DNA of 64,000 nt from assembly GCA_027382625.1 (NCBI GenBank), contig JAJKFJ010022879.1, positions 124,001 to 188,000 of the forward strand, given 5' to 3'. Source of the DNA: Tetmemena sp. SeJ-2015. Lineage: Eukaryota > Ciliophora > Spirotrichea > Sporadotrichida > Oxytrichidae. The first letter of the stretch is position 1. The number at the start of each line of letters is the position of its first letter. Both the position numbers and the translations under genes were made by a program. Below are positions 12,901 to 23,864 of the stretch, piece after piece. Under the pieces are notes generated by a model, which was not told the origin of the DNA, made no database searches, and saw nothing but the letters and a program-made list of their open reading frames with translations.

Positions 12901-14136
12901 CAAGGACCCTTACTGGACAATCATCGATGTGAATGACAAAAGTAAGCAGAGCACAGTTGCAAACATGAATTCAACTTATAAAAGATAATTAGATTTCTCT
13001 AATATCTGTAACTTATAATTCAAGTAACAGCAGCATCGGAGTAAGAGATAAAAGTACTAAGTTCAGAGTCGTAAAGAATGGCATCGTATTCAATTTCCTT
13101 AGGGGTTCTCCATAAAATTCTCAAGGTCTCTCTCAAGCCAACCAACTTAGTAACAACTCTGCTAATTTTCTATTTCGATTATGATATACTCTGAAAGAGC
13201 ATTTGATGAGCTCTAGAACAAAGTATTCTTGGATTCAGTGACATTCAGAGTTCAAGTGCTGCCTTAAAAGTTTAAGATTATAAAGACTCCTATACATCTA
13301 TATGGAGAGCTCGTGAAGACAGAAGAGGGAGCAAACTATCTGAGGCAGTCTAAAGATGTTCTTCACTTCAAGCAAGAAATTCTCTCACCAGATACTCCTC
13401 TTATAAAGAAAAGAGCAGCACTTTGGGCAATTGGTCATATAGGTAGTAGCGAATATGGATATCAGATCATCCAAGAAGCAGACATCATGAGAGAACTAGT
13501 AAAGATGGCGGAGAGTGCAGACATTCTCTCTATTAGAGGGTAAGTTAACTTTTATTATGAACTTCTATAGTACCTGCATTTACATTATGGGTTTGTTGTG
13601 CAAGAGTCCTCAGGGTCAAATGGATATTAAGTATTGCAATTGGGTTAGCTCTCAATCTTCAGGCATTTCAGTCTGTCTTCCGAAGGAGCCTTCTGTACTT
13701 TTCAAAGTCTCAGACTACACATTTAAGGGAGATCTCTCACAAAGAGAAGATGTCTGGTCCAAAATTTAAAAGCTTCATCAGATTATTCCTCTTATTGTTA
13801 AAAGCTTATTAACTATTTCTGCGAAATAATTTTATATTGAAGTAATAGCGAGAAGGAATAAGAGATCACTAAACTTATTAGCAACTTGATAAACGGAGTG
13901 ACCGAAATTTAAGCTCTCAATGACTTGAAAAAGCTTTTGTAAGATAAATTATTGACTTATAAGATTATAGAGAGAAAGAGAAGGTGTTGTTTGTGAATCC
14001 AAAAATCTTCGAGCACGTCATCTCTCTCCTTTCTTTGTATAAGTTCAAACCCAAGGCAAGGAAATTCATTTACAACATGTTTGAGGATATCATATTCAAT
14101 GATTTAATGCTCCCAGATAGTGTTATCGACATTTGA
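9907..14136 (+). CDS. Rictor, TORC2 subunit
   Basis: Scaffold subunit of TOR complex 2, which controls growth and the cytoskeleton through AGC kinases. Diagnostic C-terminal repeats are clear: KKRAALWAIGHIGSSEYG (about 13408-13460) and STCIYIMGLLCKSPQGQ (about 13565-13615) match the family's KRAALWALGHIGS and CFYVLGL blocks. Upstream helical repeats span 10080-12700. The likely start is ATG 9907 (MQAQQQQIQQHQKR), with a first intron soon after. Several short introns are visible, such as one near 11035-11071. The C-terminus ends IFNDLMLPDSVIDI, TGA at 14134-14136. One in-frame TGA at 13838-13840 remains after the best splicing and is either an unrecognised IES or an error. Confidence 0.85.
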
Positions 14137-14382
14137 CTCCACCTTTTGATCATTCTTTTAATGTCATAAACACTTTAGATCTTTTATCAGAATTTAAAAA
14201 CTTTGCTTCTTCATGAGAGTAAGGATAATTAAAAACGTGAAGTGTTCAAATTTAAATAAACTAGTCTATCTTCCTTATATATACTATAGCATGATCGCAG
14301 AGTGACTAGTGTTTTACTCAATTTAAAAGCAATGCTCTTTATTCTATTGGAAATAATTATATTTAACCTTTCAAATAATCTG

Positions 14383-15849
14383 ATGACCGAAGATACCACA
14401 AAGCACAGTAGAGTTGCAGAATCTACTCCCTCAAATGAGAATGGACCAACCTAAGATCAAACTATTAACAAACAAACTGGAAGCAGCAAGTCAAGATCAA
14501 CTAATCTCCTCTTGAAGATTGTGGGCACCGTAGCTCTCGTTGGAACTCTTGCTTCATGCGCTTTGCTAGGAGTTGGAATTATGGGAAATTCAGGGTATGA
14601 GAGAAATCTTAGTTCAAGTAGTGTTGATAGTAACACAGGGATTCTCAGCTCGATGACTACAAGTTTTATTTCCAAAATTGATCCAGATGTAGAGCAAGCA
14701 TTCACTAGCTACATCTCACTTCATCAAAAGATAAATCTAAGATTGTATGTATTACTCACTTCTATTTTAAGAGTTTCCTTACTAAAGAGGAGTTCAGGGC
14801 TCGACTTGGAAATTTTAGAAAGTCTTTTGAATTGATGAAACAGCATAACTCTGATCAGTAGTAGTCCTACAAGATGGGCCTCAACAAGTTTTCCGACTGG
14901 TCTGATGACGAAGTTCACTAAATGCTGCAGTTCAAGGAGCCTATTGATAGTGATGAAGATAGCACTGGTCCAGAGGAAGTCAGCCAGAACTTGAAGTCAA
15001 GTGGCCTCCTTGGAGCCCCAGCTGAAGTAGATTGGAGGAAACAAGGAGCTGTAAATTTTTAGCATTAATTTAAGTTTCTAAGTAACCTAGGTGCTTGACT
15101 AGGGTAGATGCAGTAGTTGCTACACTTTTTCGACTGCTGGAGTAGTGGAATCAGCTTACAAGATAAAGACTGGTCAGCTCGTCATGATTATAATCCTTAT
15201 ACTTAAGGAAACTTATAATGCATGATGTCAAAGCAGCAGATTTTGGATTGCTCAAATGGCAAATATAAGAACAGTGGTTGCCAAGGTGGCTATATGACAA
15301 ATGGCTTCAACTATCTTAAGACTAACAAACTCTAGGCTGAGAGCACTTATCCCTACACTGGTAAGGCGGGGTCTTGCCAATACAAAGAATCTGCTGGCAT
15401 TACCAATCAAAATTATAGAAAGCAGAGGCTGACTTCAATTTCATAATTTATCAAATGTTGCAAGTTACACATCCCTACCTGCTAACGATCCTCAGGCTTT
15501 GCTGGAAGCTGTAGCAAAGCAACCTGTCTCAGTGGCTATGTACGCCTCAGGTCCTATCATGGGATATCGCTCAGGTGTTTTCGATAACAGTTACTGTGGT
15601 ACTAGCGTCAATCACGCATTAATTATGGATGTTTATCATATATTAGCAGTTATCGTTGTTGGTTATGGCACTGACGCTGCCTCAGGAAAAGACTACTGGA
15701 TTGTAAAGAATTCGTGGGGTCCCTCTTGGGGAGAGCAGGGCTACTTCAGACATTTTAATAGATTATTTGTTTGACTAAAGAGAGATATGAATGTTAAGGG
15801 ACCAGGAATGTGCGGCATCCTCAAGATGAGCTCATACCCTACTCTCTGA
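14383..15849 (+). CDS. Papain-family (cathepsin L-like) cysteine protease
   Basis: Begins MTEDTTKHSRVAESTP with a hydrophobic anchor (about 14510-14590), so probably a type II membrane or lysosomal protease. The propeptide has the cathepsin L pattern (KMGLNKFSDWSDDE). The mature part shows the oxyanion Gln and catalytic Cys in DQGRCSSCYTFS (family: QGxCGSCWAFS; here Tyr and Thr replace Trp and Ala), then GCQGGYMTNGF, the catalytic His in VNHAVIVVGYG, and the catalytic Asn in IVKNSWGPSWGEQGYF. It ends GILKMSSYPTL, TGA 15847-15849. Six IESs cut the gene; each removal restores a family-conserved stretch, which is direct evidence for germline DNA. Confidence 0.93.
14728..14768. other. IES 1 of protease gene, pointer AAGA, 41 bp
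   Basis: AAGA at 14728-14731 and 14769-14772. Removal joins HQK to SFLTKEEF, the expected propeptide sequence, and corrects the frame. Confidence 0.88.
15051..15081. other. IES 2 of protease gene, pointer GTAA, 31 bp
   Basis: GTAA at 15051-15054 and 15082-15085. Removal gives GAVTQVLDQGRC, the start of the mature enzyme. It begins with GT and ends before GTAA, so it can be mistaken for an intron, but splicing would lose the conserved Val. Confidence 0.85.
15183..15220. other. IES 3 of protease gene, pointer CATGAT, 38 bp
   Basis: CATGAT at 15183-15188 and 15221-15226. Removal gives GQLVMMSKQQILDCS, matching the family's Ser-Glu-Gln-x-Leu-x-Asp-Cys region. Confidence 0.92.
15410..15452. other. 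IES 4 of protease gene, pointer AAAT, 43 bp
   Basis: AAAT at 15410-15413 and 15453-15456. Removal joins GITNQ to NVASYTSLPANDP and corrects a one-base frame difference. Confidence 0.85.
15616..15645. other. IES 5 of protease gene, pointer GCA, 30 bp
   Basis: GCA at 15616-15618 and 15646-15648. The insert keeps the frame but splits the catalytic His motif; removal gives VNHAVIVVGYG. Confidence 0.85.
15749..15772. other. IES 6 of protease gene, pointer GAC, 24 bp
   Basis: GAC at 15749-15751 and 15773-15775. The insert contains an in-frame TGA; removal gives GYFRLKRDMNVKGPG. Confidence 0.85.
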
Positions 15850-16007
15850 TTAAAGCTTTTAAAGTAGTTGTAAGAATTAAAAACTTAATTATATTAAACA
15901 ACATCAACTAATGCTATCCTTAATTTTGAATTACGAGATGGTGAATAAGAGAGCAGATTTATTCATTGCGTAAATTATAATAGCGAATAACCAAAGAAAT
16001 ATATCTA

Positions 16008-17069
16008 ATGAATCAGTCGAAATCAGAGAGCTACAATTCAATATCAGGTCAGGTCGGAGGCACAGATAAGGTCTCCCATAATAGTCCTCATGTAAATCTT
16101 CCTCATATTAAAGAGTTACCAAGCTTTACTTTATAGACAAAAACAGCAGAATAAAATAACCCACAAAAAAATGAAGCGATTTAAAACACTGATTAGCATG
16201 AATCTAACATCAAGGGCAAATCAAGCAAGAAGAATTCAAACTAAGATGGATCGCAGCAATACTTTCCTGATTCTTAGGTAAACTAAGCAGTCTTAATTGG
16301 TTTTAGAATGGTGGTACAGAGGCACAAAATCAAAGAGGCTTCAAGGATTATGATAAGGCTTCGATGCTTGCTATACTTAGAAAGGCTTTAAAAACAATGG
16401 GTTTTGGTTTCCTTTTAAAGCTCTGACTAAAGTATATTTTAATTAAAATACAAAGCTCTTATTCACCCTTGTGGGATCAAAGATGAATCCAAAGGGCATC
16501 TTAGCGCGGCCGAAACCAATCTTCAGATTTGGTCTAATGTGTTTTGGTCTGACCTTCATTTACAAAACTATTAGATTGGTCTTGAATAATAGTAAATTTA
16601 TTAATCTCTTTTCTTAGACTTTATAATTGAACAAGTTGAAAATAGAGTGGAGCAGAGACAAGCAAGTATTTATCGCAGCAGGCTTGAGTTCTCTTAGTCT
16701 CTATCTAGCCTCCTCGAAAGATTTAAACCTGATAAAACTTCTACTTTTTCCTAGAGCTATAGAGGGCATTTACTATCTGCTTAAAGAAAGAGGCTATATA
16801 AAGCCAATCAAGCATGGAGAAATACTCTTTTTCATCCTTTCTTAATGCACTGTGGTCTACTATTACATCCATGAATTATTTATGAAAGCTACGCACTTGA
16901 ACCCTCAATGAAGCGATCAATAGATAGATACATGAACTTGATCCCAGGTGAGGCATTCTTGCAAAAGATGTTCACAACCAATATGTAAAACAGAATCCTC
17001 GACAAGTACCCCAACACTCATAGACTAAATGTGAACGACATCATCAGAGTTCCCAAGAGTTCTCAGTGA
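16008..17069 (+). CDS. TMEM135-like membrane protein
   Basis: A disordered Ser/Asn/Gln-rich N-terminus (MNQSKSESYNSISGQ) precedes a multi-pass region. Family-like stretches are IFRFGLMCFGLTFIYK, PRAIEGIYYLLKERGYI and KHGEILFFILSQCTVVYYY. TMEM135 proteins act in mitochondria and peroxisomes in animals; the role here is inferred only from similarity. A probable intron with GT-AG ends lies at about 16280-16308. An IES with an 8-bp pointer lies at 16417-16451 and a very short one near 16871. It ends IIRVPKSSQ, TGA 17067-17069. The protein seems shorter than animal TMEM135, so it may represent one half of the usual duplicated domain. Confidence 0.65.
16417..16451. other. IES in TMEM135-like gene, pointer AAAGCTCT, 35 bp
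   Basis: AAAGCTCT at 16417-16424 and 16452-16459. Removal joins GFGFLLK to LLFTLVGSKMNPKG and deletes an in-frame TGA. Confidence 0.9.
16871..16881. other. Possible 11-bp IES, pointer ATGAA
   Basis: ATGAA at 16871-16875 and 16882-16886. Removal gives YIHESYALEPSMKRSIDRY instead of a premature TGA. An alternative pointer TGAA (16872 and 16898) would remove 26 bp and also restore the frame (IHEPSMKR), so the exact IES is ambiguous. Confidence 0.6.
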
Positions 17070-17371
17070 GGTCTCTAGTCATTCATCATGCTATTAGAAT
17101 CATATTTCAAACCAATATTTAGTGAAAGTCATCAAAAATATCATTTACACGTAATTAATCAAGATAAAATTCTATTTCAAAAAATGACGTTGCAGTCATA
17201 AGGTATTACATCGATAAATTTTAATTTCTAATTATCATATCGGTTATTTTTTAATAAGATATTGATATTTGAATTAAATCTTGAAGTATGGTTACTTGAA
17301 ACTAGGAAATGAATTCCATAATAAATTGACAATCTAAATATTTATAGGTTAGAAAGTATTTAATTGACTTA
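17070..17371. other. Intergenic, convergent gene ends
   Basis: AT-rich spacer between the stop codons of the TMEM135-like gene (+) and the Cys-rich membrane protein (-). No coding or repeat signal seen; it should contain the somatic chromosome ends of both genes. Confidence 0.5.
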
Positions 17372-18866
17372 TCAGTCAGAGTCGTCTGGCAGGAATTTTT
17401 CCTCAAATTACCTCTTCTTTTATTTCTTATCATCCCTTAACTCCGTCTCCAGGCTCTACTTTGCAGGCTTCTTATTTAAAATATAGAGCTATATTCTAAT
17501 AAAATTTTCAGTTTTATTGTTGTTTGACTTCTGATTGCTTGTTTTTGAGTTAGTTGAAGGCCTTCCTGTCTTATTCTTGCTCTTAGTAGTTGGATGCGCC
17601 TCCTCATCTCCATAGTCATATTCATCATAGTACTCATCCGCAAAGTCTTCTGCTTGTTGGTTTTTGCCACCTTTCCCTGCTCCCTTTAGATTAAAATAAA
17701 ACTTCAATAAGTACTCTAAAATGCAGTAAATTTTAGAGTGGGGGCGTTCTTGTTATTATGTTAATAAAATTTAGTAAAATCCAAATTAATAAAGACCACA
17801 ATAAAATATTCTTAGCATCTTTCTTAGCCTATTTCTGCATCTACTTTTCTTTCTTTACTTATCCTTTGCGAGCTTTCTGCGTCTCTTTTCAAAGTCGGTC
17901 TCAGGGTCAAAGTCTCTACAAGAGATTATCATCAACACCAACACAATCACTCCAGCACCTAGAACTCCAATTATAATCAAAGCCCACCACAGAGTAGTCC
18001 GCGAAACGTCCGCTACCAACTCAGCCTAAAGCTACACAGTCATTCCACCTATTGGGTAGTATTACTAAATTAGTATAACTTATTCTTATTATATATGATT
18101 TATTGATTGTTTTATTTAATAGTCCGCAGTCATGCTATAAGAGAAATTGAAAACAGGGACAGCAGTTCCGCTGTCTGGATAAGCTATTATGACGATACTA
18201 TTGATAGCATTCATTGGGAATTTGTAGATAGTTCCCACAACGGGTACAGTTTAGTTAGCTCCACTTGTAGTTGTTCCTTATGCAATGTTTACCACCATGT
18301 TTGTCTTTCCAGTAACTATGTTAATGCAATTATTTGCAAACTACTAAGTTGACAAATAAGTCGGAGAGATCAAGCGCTGCATGATTCAGTTTGAAGTTGG
18401 TAGTGTCTACTTATAGCTACCAGTAGCAAACATCGTCGTTAGCTTAGCTCATTGAGAGCACACTCACATCTTAAGCTTGATTTAGTAAAGGCCTTAGAAC
18501 AGGTCCGCTAGTTCCACAAGTTGAGGTCTAATATTTATTAGGCTAAAATTAATTGACATCTTTCTTGGACAGTATGCATATTTCAAGAAAGTTGCACCTG
18601 CTACAATAGAACTTGAGCAGTAGACTTCATTAGCAGGAGCACTGGTGCAACTTGCAGAAGTGTCTGTGGGTGCACAGCAATAGCCGCTTGTGCGAGAGTT
18701 GCTGCAGTAAAACCAAGTAGCATCTTGAACTGAGAAGCATTCTTAATTGCATTTAGAAGTCTAAAAAGTTGCAGTTGCGACGTCTGCTGCTACCTCTTAA
18801 GTCAAAAATAATAAGTGATCAAGACAACTAAAAGGAGAACGCAGAACTTCTTCGAATATTGTCCAT
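17372..18866 (-). CDS. Cys-rich single-pass membrane protein, unknown family
   Basis: The N-terminus has a hydrophobic leader (KKFCVLLLVVLIT) restored by a 14-bp IES. An ectodomain with many Cys follows (CNQECFSVQ, FYCSNSRTSGYCC, VYCSSSIVAG). Near 18000-17900 comes one membrane segment (ALIIIGVLGAGVIVLVLMI), then a basic juxtamembrane stretch (DFEKRRRKL) and a tail rich in Asp/Tyr/Lys (EYYDEYDYGDEE), ending FEEKFLPDDSD, TGA at 17372. A type I surface protein is the plausible reading. The ATG at 18866 is out of frame with the leader as the DNA stands, so either a further IES lies between them or the start is elsewhere. IESs also split the region 17700-17850. Confidence 0.6.
18798..18811. other. 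IES in Cys-rich gene, pointer TAAGT/ACTTA, 14 bp
   Basis: TAAGT at 18798-18802 and 18812-18816. On the coding strand removal deletes a TGA just after the leader and joins VLIT to QEVAADVATA. Confidence 0.75.
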
Positions 18867-19101
18867 CCTATTTTAATACTCTCTCTACTGTGAGACTTGC
18901 TTTCTAGATAAGTTCAGAGCTTTGAATGTCTCTAGTTTTACAAAATTTATAAGCCTTCTATTTCATTTCAAAATATTATTCATTTTCTCGCTCTCTCTAA
19001 ACTTATAAATTTTAATGTAGTTTATAATAATAGCAATTTTAAAAGCAACATATCGAGATATTTAATGATTTTATGTAATTAATTTAATGCCTAAACTAAC
19101 T

Positions 19102-20561
19102 TCAATTTTAATAATTATTGGCTTCTAAATACCTATCACATTCCATTAGTAAAGTCTCCTGGGATTGGATTCTTCTCTCCATTTGAAATTGAATATCACT
19201 CACCATGTCGTAGAGTTGATCATTGAATCTATCTCGGCAAAGACTCCTCAACTTGGTCTGTGGATTATCCTGAACCTCTATTCTTCAAATATATCTTAAT
19301 ATTGAAAGGATATAGAATTTAAAGCCTATGAAATAGTAAGTCTTAGCTGTTGTTTGATAAAGAAGTAGCCCCGGCGGCATCTAAAAATTTAATGTTAGGA
19401 ATATTACCTTAGAATCTAGGATTGTCCATATAATCTCCTCCAAAGTCAAGCATGTTCATTCCTTGATTGCCCGAAACATCCATTTAGTAAACTGGAGGTT
19501 AGACTGCATGATGGTTGTATTGGCCAGGATTTCTCTAGCTCTATGATGCAGATATAACACTTCTCTTATCCATCATACTATACTAATTTAAAGCATAAAT
19601 CTATTCTTACTCGTCGGTAATATTTCTGCCTACTAAGTTTTGATTATATTGAGAGGGGGCTAGCCGAGGAGAAGTTGAAGGAAGGATACCCTATGATGCC
19701 TAGAGTTAAGGAGTGGTATGTCGAGGTTAAACAGAAGTCATTATTCCAAGAGGGTCATCCATAGAATTAGAGGTCCTATTTTGAGAGAGTCTTCGAGGAG
19801 CTTAATTTTGTAAACCATGATCTCTAGTCATAAGGAGGAGGCTATCTTTCGACAGCCAAAGGATTTGCCAGCTCATCTGCAATTTCAAAATCGTCAAGGA
19901 AAAAGTTTCCTACAAATTAATTAACTATTTTTACAAAGGGCTGCATTTTTTATAAGCTCTGTGCTTCTTCAGCCTGCTTTTGTTCTCTAAGTGTCTCGCA
20001 AACTGTCAAGATATTTTCCATGAAAAGTTTCCTTCTATCAACACTTTGCTACTACTACTACTTCTACAACTACTACTACTCCTACTACTATTTACAATCT
20101 TTGGATTCTGAGGTTTTTGGTTAATATCTCTCATCAAGTAGTTTTAATGAGTCATCAAAAGACTGAATGTGTTTGGTAATCTCTTGAGTTTCCTTGTGCA
20201 TCTCAGCCTAATAGCGCTCGCATTTCTGCCATCTTTCTTCCTTTTAGCTTTTGACGAGTTTGTAATTAAGGTCTAGAAGTCTCTTGTAATGAATATGCAT
20301 GCCCTTTACCATTTTCTTAAAGGAGAAGCTGTCAGTGAGTTAGTCAGCCTCATTTTGGTCTGGCAGGTTCTGAACAACCGGCTGGGGTGTTAAATTTCTT
20401 TTAGGTGCCTAGTTTTAGTAGTTCTAAGGAAAATCCGGAGAGTAGAATTAAGGCTGCTAATACTACTAAGGGCCAGTATGCAAGTGATGATGTGGCTACT
20501 GCTACTATTGATACACTGAGTGGTTGTAACTCTGAGAGTACATGGAGTAATTATCCGCCAT
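19102..20561 (-). CDS. Gln-rich coiled-coil protein, unknown
   Basis: Start ATG 20561 (MADNYSMYSQSYNHSVYQ). A low-complexity Gln/Pro/Tyr N-terminus is followed by a charged helical region (HYKRLLDLNYKLVKSQKEER, EITKHIQSFDDSLKLLDERY), a polyQ tract written mostly with TAG codons (20049-20090), then FFLDDFEIADELANPLAV. After a frame change near 19840, probably an IES, come a Ser/Gln/Pro-rich region and a C-terminal helix (DRFNDQLYDMVSDIQFQMER), ending YLEANNYQN, TGA at 19102. A short GT-AG intron of 27 bp lies near 19406-19432. I do not recognise the family. Confidence 0.6.
20049..20090. repeat. TAG trinucleotide repeat encoding polyGln
   Basis: On the minus strand the codon TAG repeats with a few interruptions (GAG, TTG, AAG), giving Q-rich sequence QQQEQQQLQKQQQQQ within the coiled-coil gene. 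Under the standard code this would be a row of stops. Confidence 0.85.
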
Positions 20562-20636
20562 TGGCTTATTATTCCTTAAATTTTAAAATTATATAATCAA
20601 ATCAACAAAGGATAAGTAAGTATAATTAATAAACAC

Positions 20637-21721
20637 TCAATCTTTAATAACAGTGTCTTGCTCTTAATAAACATCCTAAACGCTCCAACCTGAGAGTGCC
20701 TCATCTTACTGCTTGATTTAATTACTTGGTATGGTCTACTGTTTTTCCTTGCGAGGTATCAATCTTTAGGCCCTACCTTCTGCTCCAGCAGATACTACTC
20801 TGGCACTATTGAATCTGCTTTACTGAATTTTACTTCTCTAATTCGCACTCTAATTACGATCTGAGGCAAGATAAGTAGCTCTACTTGAATTAGGCAAATT
20901 TGAGTATTCCTCCAGTTGAGTGTGTGATGGAATCATTAGCTTAGTTATTTGAGGCGGTCGTTCTACCTGATTTGACTGAGGTTTGAAATTCAAGACTTCA
21001 GCGCTGTCAACAAGAGCATGAACAGTACCTGCTGTCTCATATTGACTTTCTTGATCTCTCTTCTTTAGGAAATTATACTTATCATCATCTCTTATATGAG
21101 TATGACTCTTCACTATTTTTCCAATCGCCTGGGAGCCTTCGACTGAGGAGCTCAAGTCCAGGCTGTTCTTTATAATCATGTACTTAGAAGGAATAGAGGG
21201 GCCACCACCGATTGACTTGCTATTTCGTTTTGGATGGCTAATATTGAGATTGCTTCTTCTCGGAGAGTCATTACCTCCATTTAACCTATGAGGGTTTAAA
21301 TTAACGATTTTAAGAGTTTATGAGTAGGAGGAGGAAGGTAGATCATTTATTCGTTTAATTTTATGCAGAGTTAAGGTAAATATTAAGGTATATCTATTCT
21401 TAATCTCTATATGAACTCTGTATTTTGTGTCCTTGTAGTAAGGTCTGCGAGGGCTCTACAATCAAATTCTGAAGAGGATAGACCAAGTGCAGCTTGTCAT
21501 TCTATATCATTCCACTCACATTTTAATGCAAAAGCCTTATCGTTGCAATCTAGCCATTACCTAAGAGTCATAAAAAAAAGATTGTACATTTAATGCTTTA
21601 TACTGAGTTGATTAGCAGAGGGGATTTGTATTTGCAGAGGTTGCTTTTGATTCCCAAAACTTTTAGAGTTTAAGACTTTGGCCACTATCTTTTACTAGAG
21701 TGAGTTCATATTCTTATGCAT
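20637..21721 (-). CDS. Disordered Ser/Gln-rich protein, unknown
   Basis: A start at ATG 21721 (MHKNMNSLQQKIVAKVLNSK) fits, followed by a non-coding or IES-containing stretch, then a long frame from NPHRLNGGNDSPRRSNLN through MIIKNSLDLSSSVEGSQAIG to AEVLNFKPQSNQVERPP and finally QDEALSGWSVQDVYQEQD, ending TVIKD, TGA at 20637. The composition is hydrophilic with many Ser, Gln and Arg. The join between the first piece and the long frame (about 21300-21560) is not resolved. No family recognised. Confidence 0.5.
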
Positions 21722-21798
21722 TGAAATTTCACTCTATAATTAACATATACAAAAATTACAAGTAAGTGCACTCTATTCTCCAGAATAATTCCCTAAAC

Positions 21799-23755
21799 TC
21801 AACTTTTCAAAACCTTGTCTAGCTGAGAATTTGTTGTGATATAAACTTTAAATCCTTTCTCCAGTCCTGTGCTTGTCCAAGATTGGAGTTGTTGAAGTGT
21901 GAGATACGTTAAGTCCCCCATTTCTACTGGAGCTCACTGCGCGAAGTTACTTTGATTTGAGCTCGCCCCCGGTTACTTTATTTTCACTATCTGTATAAAC
22001 TCTAGCTTGAGATTCTGAAAGTTTTTAGTATTGATTGTTAGAAAGTGGATATTTTTTGTTGCTCAAAATTTTAGGCACGTTAGTTTTAATGCTTCCATCT
22101 AAGACTTAACCCAAATAGGCTTAGAGGTACTTTCGATTTATCATTTGATTATCCTAGTTTACAATTAAGCATAAAGAATAAGTGTGTTTATTGAATACTA
22201 AGTTTTAGTCATCTATCTAAGGCTTTCTTGAAGTGATTGTCTCTAATTTCTTCAAAGGGAAGCTTGGCTCTATCTTTTACAAGTAATCTTTATTGTTTAA
22301 CTCGAATATATGTTGCTGCCAAGAAGATTTAATTTAAGAAATAGCCCCATAAAAAAATTATTTCTCCTTAGGATGGTGTATGTTGTTTAAGGATTTGAGT
22401 GGGAGTTTATCTAAAATCGCATAAGCATGAGCTTTACTTTTATCCGATATTTCAACCTTCTTTATTCCTTAGCCTACTGAATCATTGAGTTCGCTCTCAT
22501 TTTAATCAAGAGCTTTTAATCTTTGAGTATTAGAATTAACCTCATATGGTTTCTATCTCTTCAAAGAATTGAGAGTGCCACTGCTTTAGTTTATTATAGC
22601 GGCATCATTCTAGGAGAGCTGTCTTTTTTAATTAAGTACGGAGTTTCAAGAGCCCACGTACTACTGATGTTGCATGTGCTTCAGTTGACTTCTAATTCTA
22701 AACAAATTCCTTTCTCCAAGAGACTCTTGGCTCCTTAACTTTGTTTCATTAGTGTGTGATGGCTAAAGACTTCTCTCTTCTTGAATAAGGTCTAGATTCT
22801 ATTTTTCTTATGAGTTGTTTTGGTTACAGTTCTAGTATTATTTCACTTCAATTCCTATACTTTATTTTCGAGGATGCGAAGGGTTTGTTGTGCTTAATCC
22901 ATCTTTCGAGGAATTAAAGGCTTCAGCTTTCGGTTGAATAAGGACGGGCAGGCTATTCTTTAAAGAAGAATTTGAGGCCTATAGATTTTGTTGAATCAAT
23001 GAAATCACCTCCTCATTCTTATTTCTCTTAGAGCAAATAATTTCTTGAAAAAAGGAATTGAATAAGAGTTAGATTCAGTCTAAATAATATTCGAGGCGTT
23101 GATATTTTGAATGAGTTTTTACTTTTTAAGTCGAAGTTTATTTGCCTAATAAGTTAGATAATCAATAGATTTAAAAATAAGGTTCGTAGATCTTAAAATG
23201 AAAGTCCATAGCTTATCGATTTAATGTAGTCTAATTTTCTTCCTTCTAAGTTTGTAATCTCTAGCTCTAACTTATTTCTACACTTTGCTGCCTTTATTTT
23301 TTAATTTCCATTCTTTCAATACTTTCTTAGTCTTTTTCATTTTTATTCTCTCTTAGTGAAGCCATTTTTTCTGGAAAGTGATTCTACTTTATCTTTTCAA
23401 GTTTATCACGAGATCTTTCAGATTCTTAAAGTTAATTTGGCTCTTTCTAATTCTCTTCCATGTTTAAATTTTTCTTGTAAATAGCAATAAATAAGTAAAC
23501 AGTGGTCTCTCTTTTTACTTTTCCAGGCATTTGTGTATACGCAGATAAACCTTCTGCTATATTTTCTCAGATTCCCTCTGAATTTATAATTTATTAAATA
23601 TGAAATTTAAAATTGTCTATAGAGTTTTTTGACTTCTTGAGAGCAGAGAGCTAATTGATGTGGTGGAATTATTTTTGCAGATTTTATAACATTTTATCTA
23701 TAAGCTGCTGCTTATTCTATTTTTGGTTTCTTTTATTTGAGTATTCCTCAGCCAT
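21799..23755 (-). CDS. Long Asn/Gln/Lys-rich protein, unknown
   Basis: ATG 23755 begins MAEEYSNKRNQKQNKQQL. The frame is rich in Gln from TAA/TAG and hydrophilic throughout: NMEENQKEPNQLQESERSRD, SLKRQKPYEVNSNTQRLK, KSKAHAYAILDKLPLKS, KYLQAYLGQVLDGSIKTN. It ends SQLDKVLKS, TGA at 21799. A likely intron lies at about 23495-23540. Frame changes near 23000-23120 and a TGA near 22655 point to unresolved IESs. Possibly a microtubule-associated or scaffold protein by composition only; no family recognised. Confidence 0.5.
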
Positions 23756-23864
23756 TCCAATAAGTCAATCTCTGTAACTATTTTTTACTTCTTTTTTAAA
23801 ATAGATTTAATATAATTTTAGCCATTTCTAGCTCATGAATATTTTCAACTAATAAAATGAAAAT

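Noticed and set aside
15051..15081. Intron in the protease gene (GT start)
   Set aside because: Treating it as an IES with pointer GTAA keeps the conserved Val and the frame; splicing does not.
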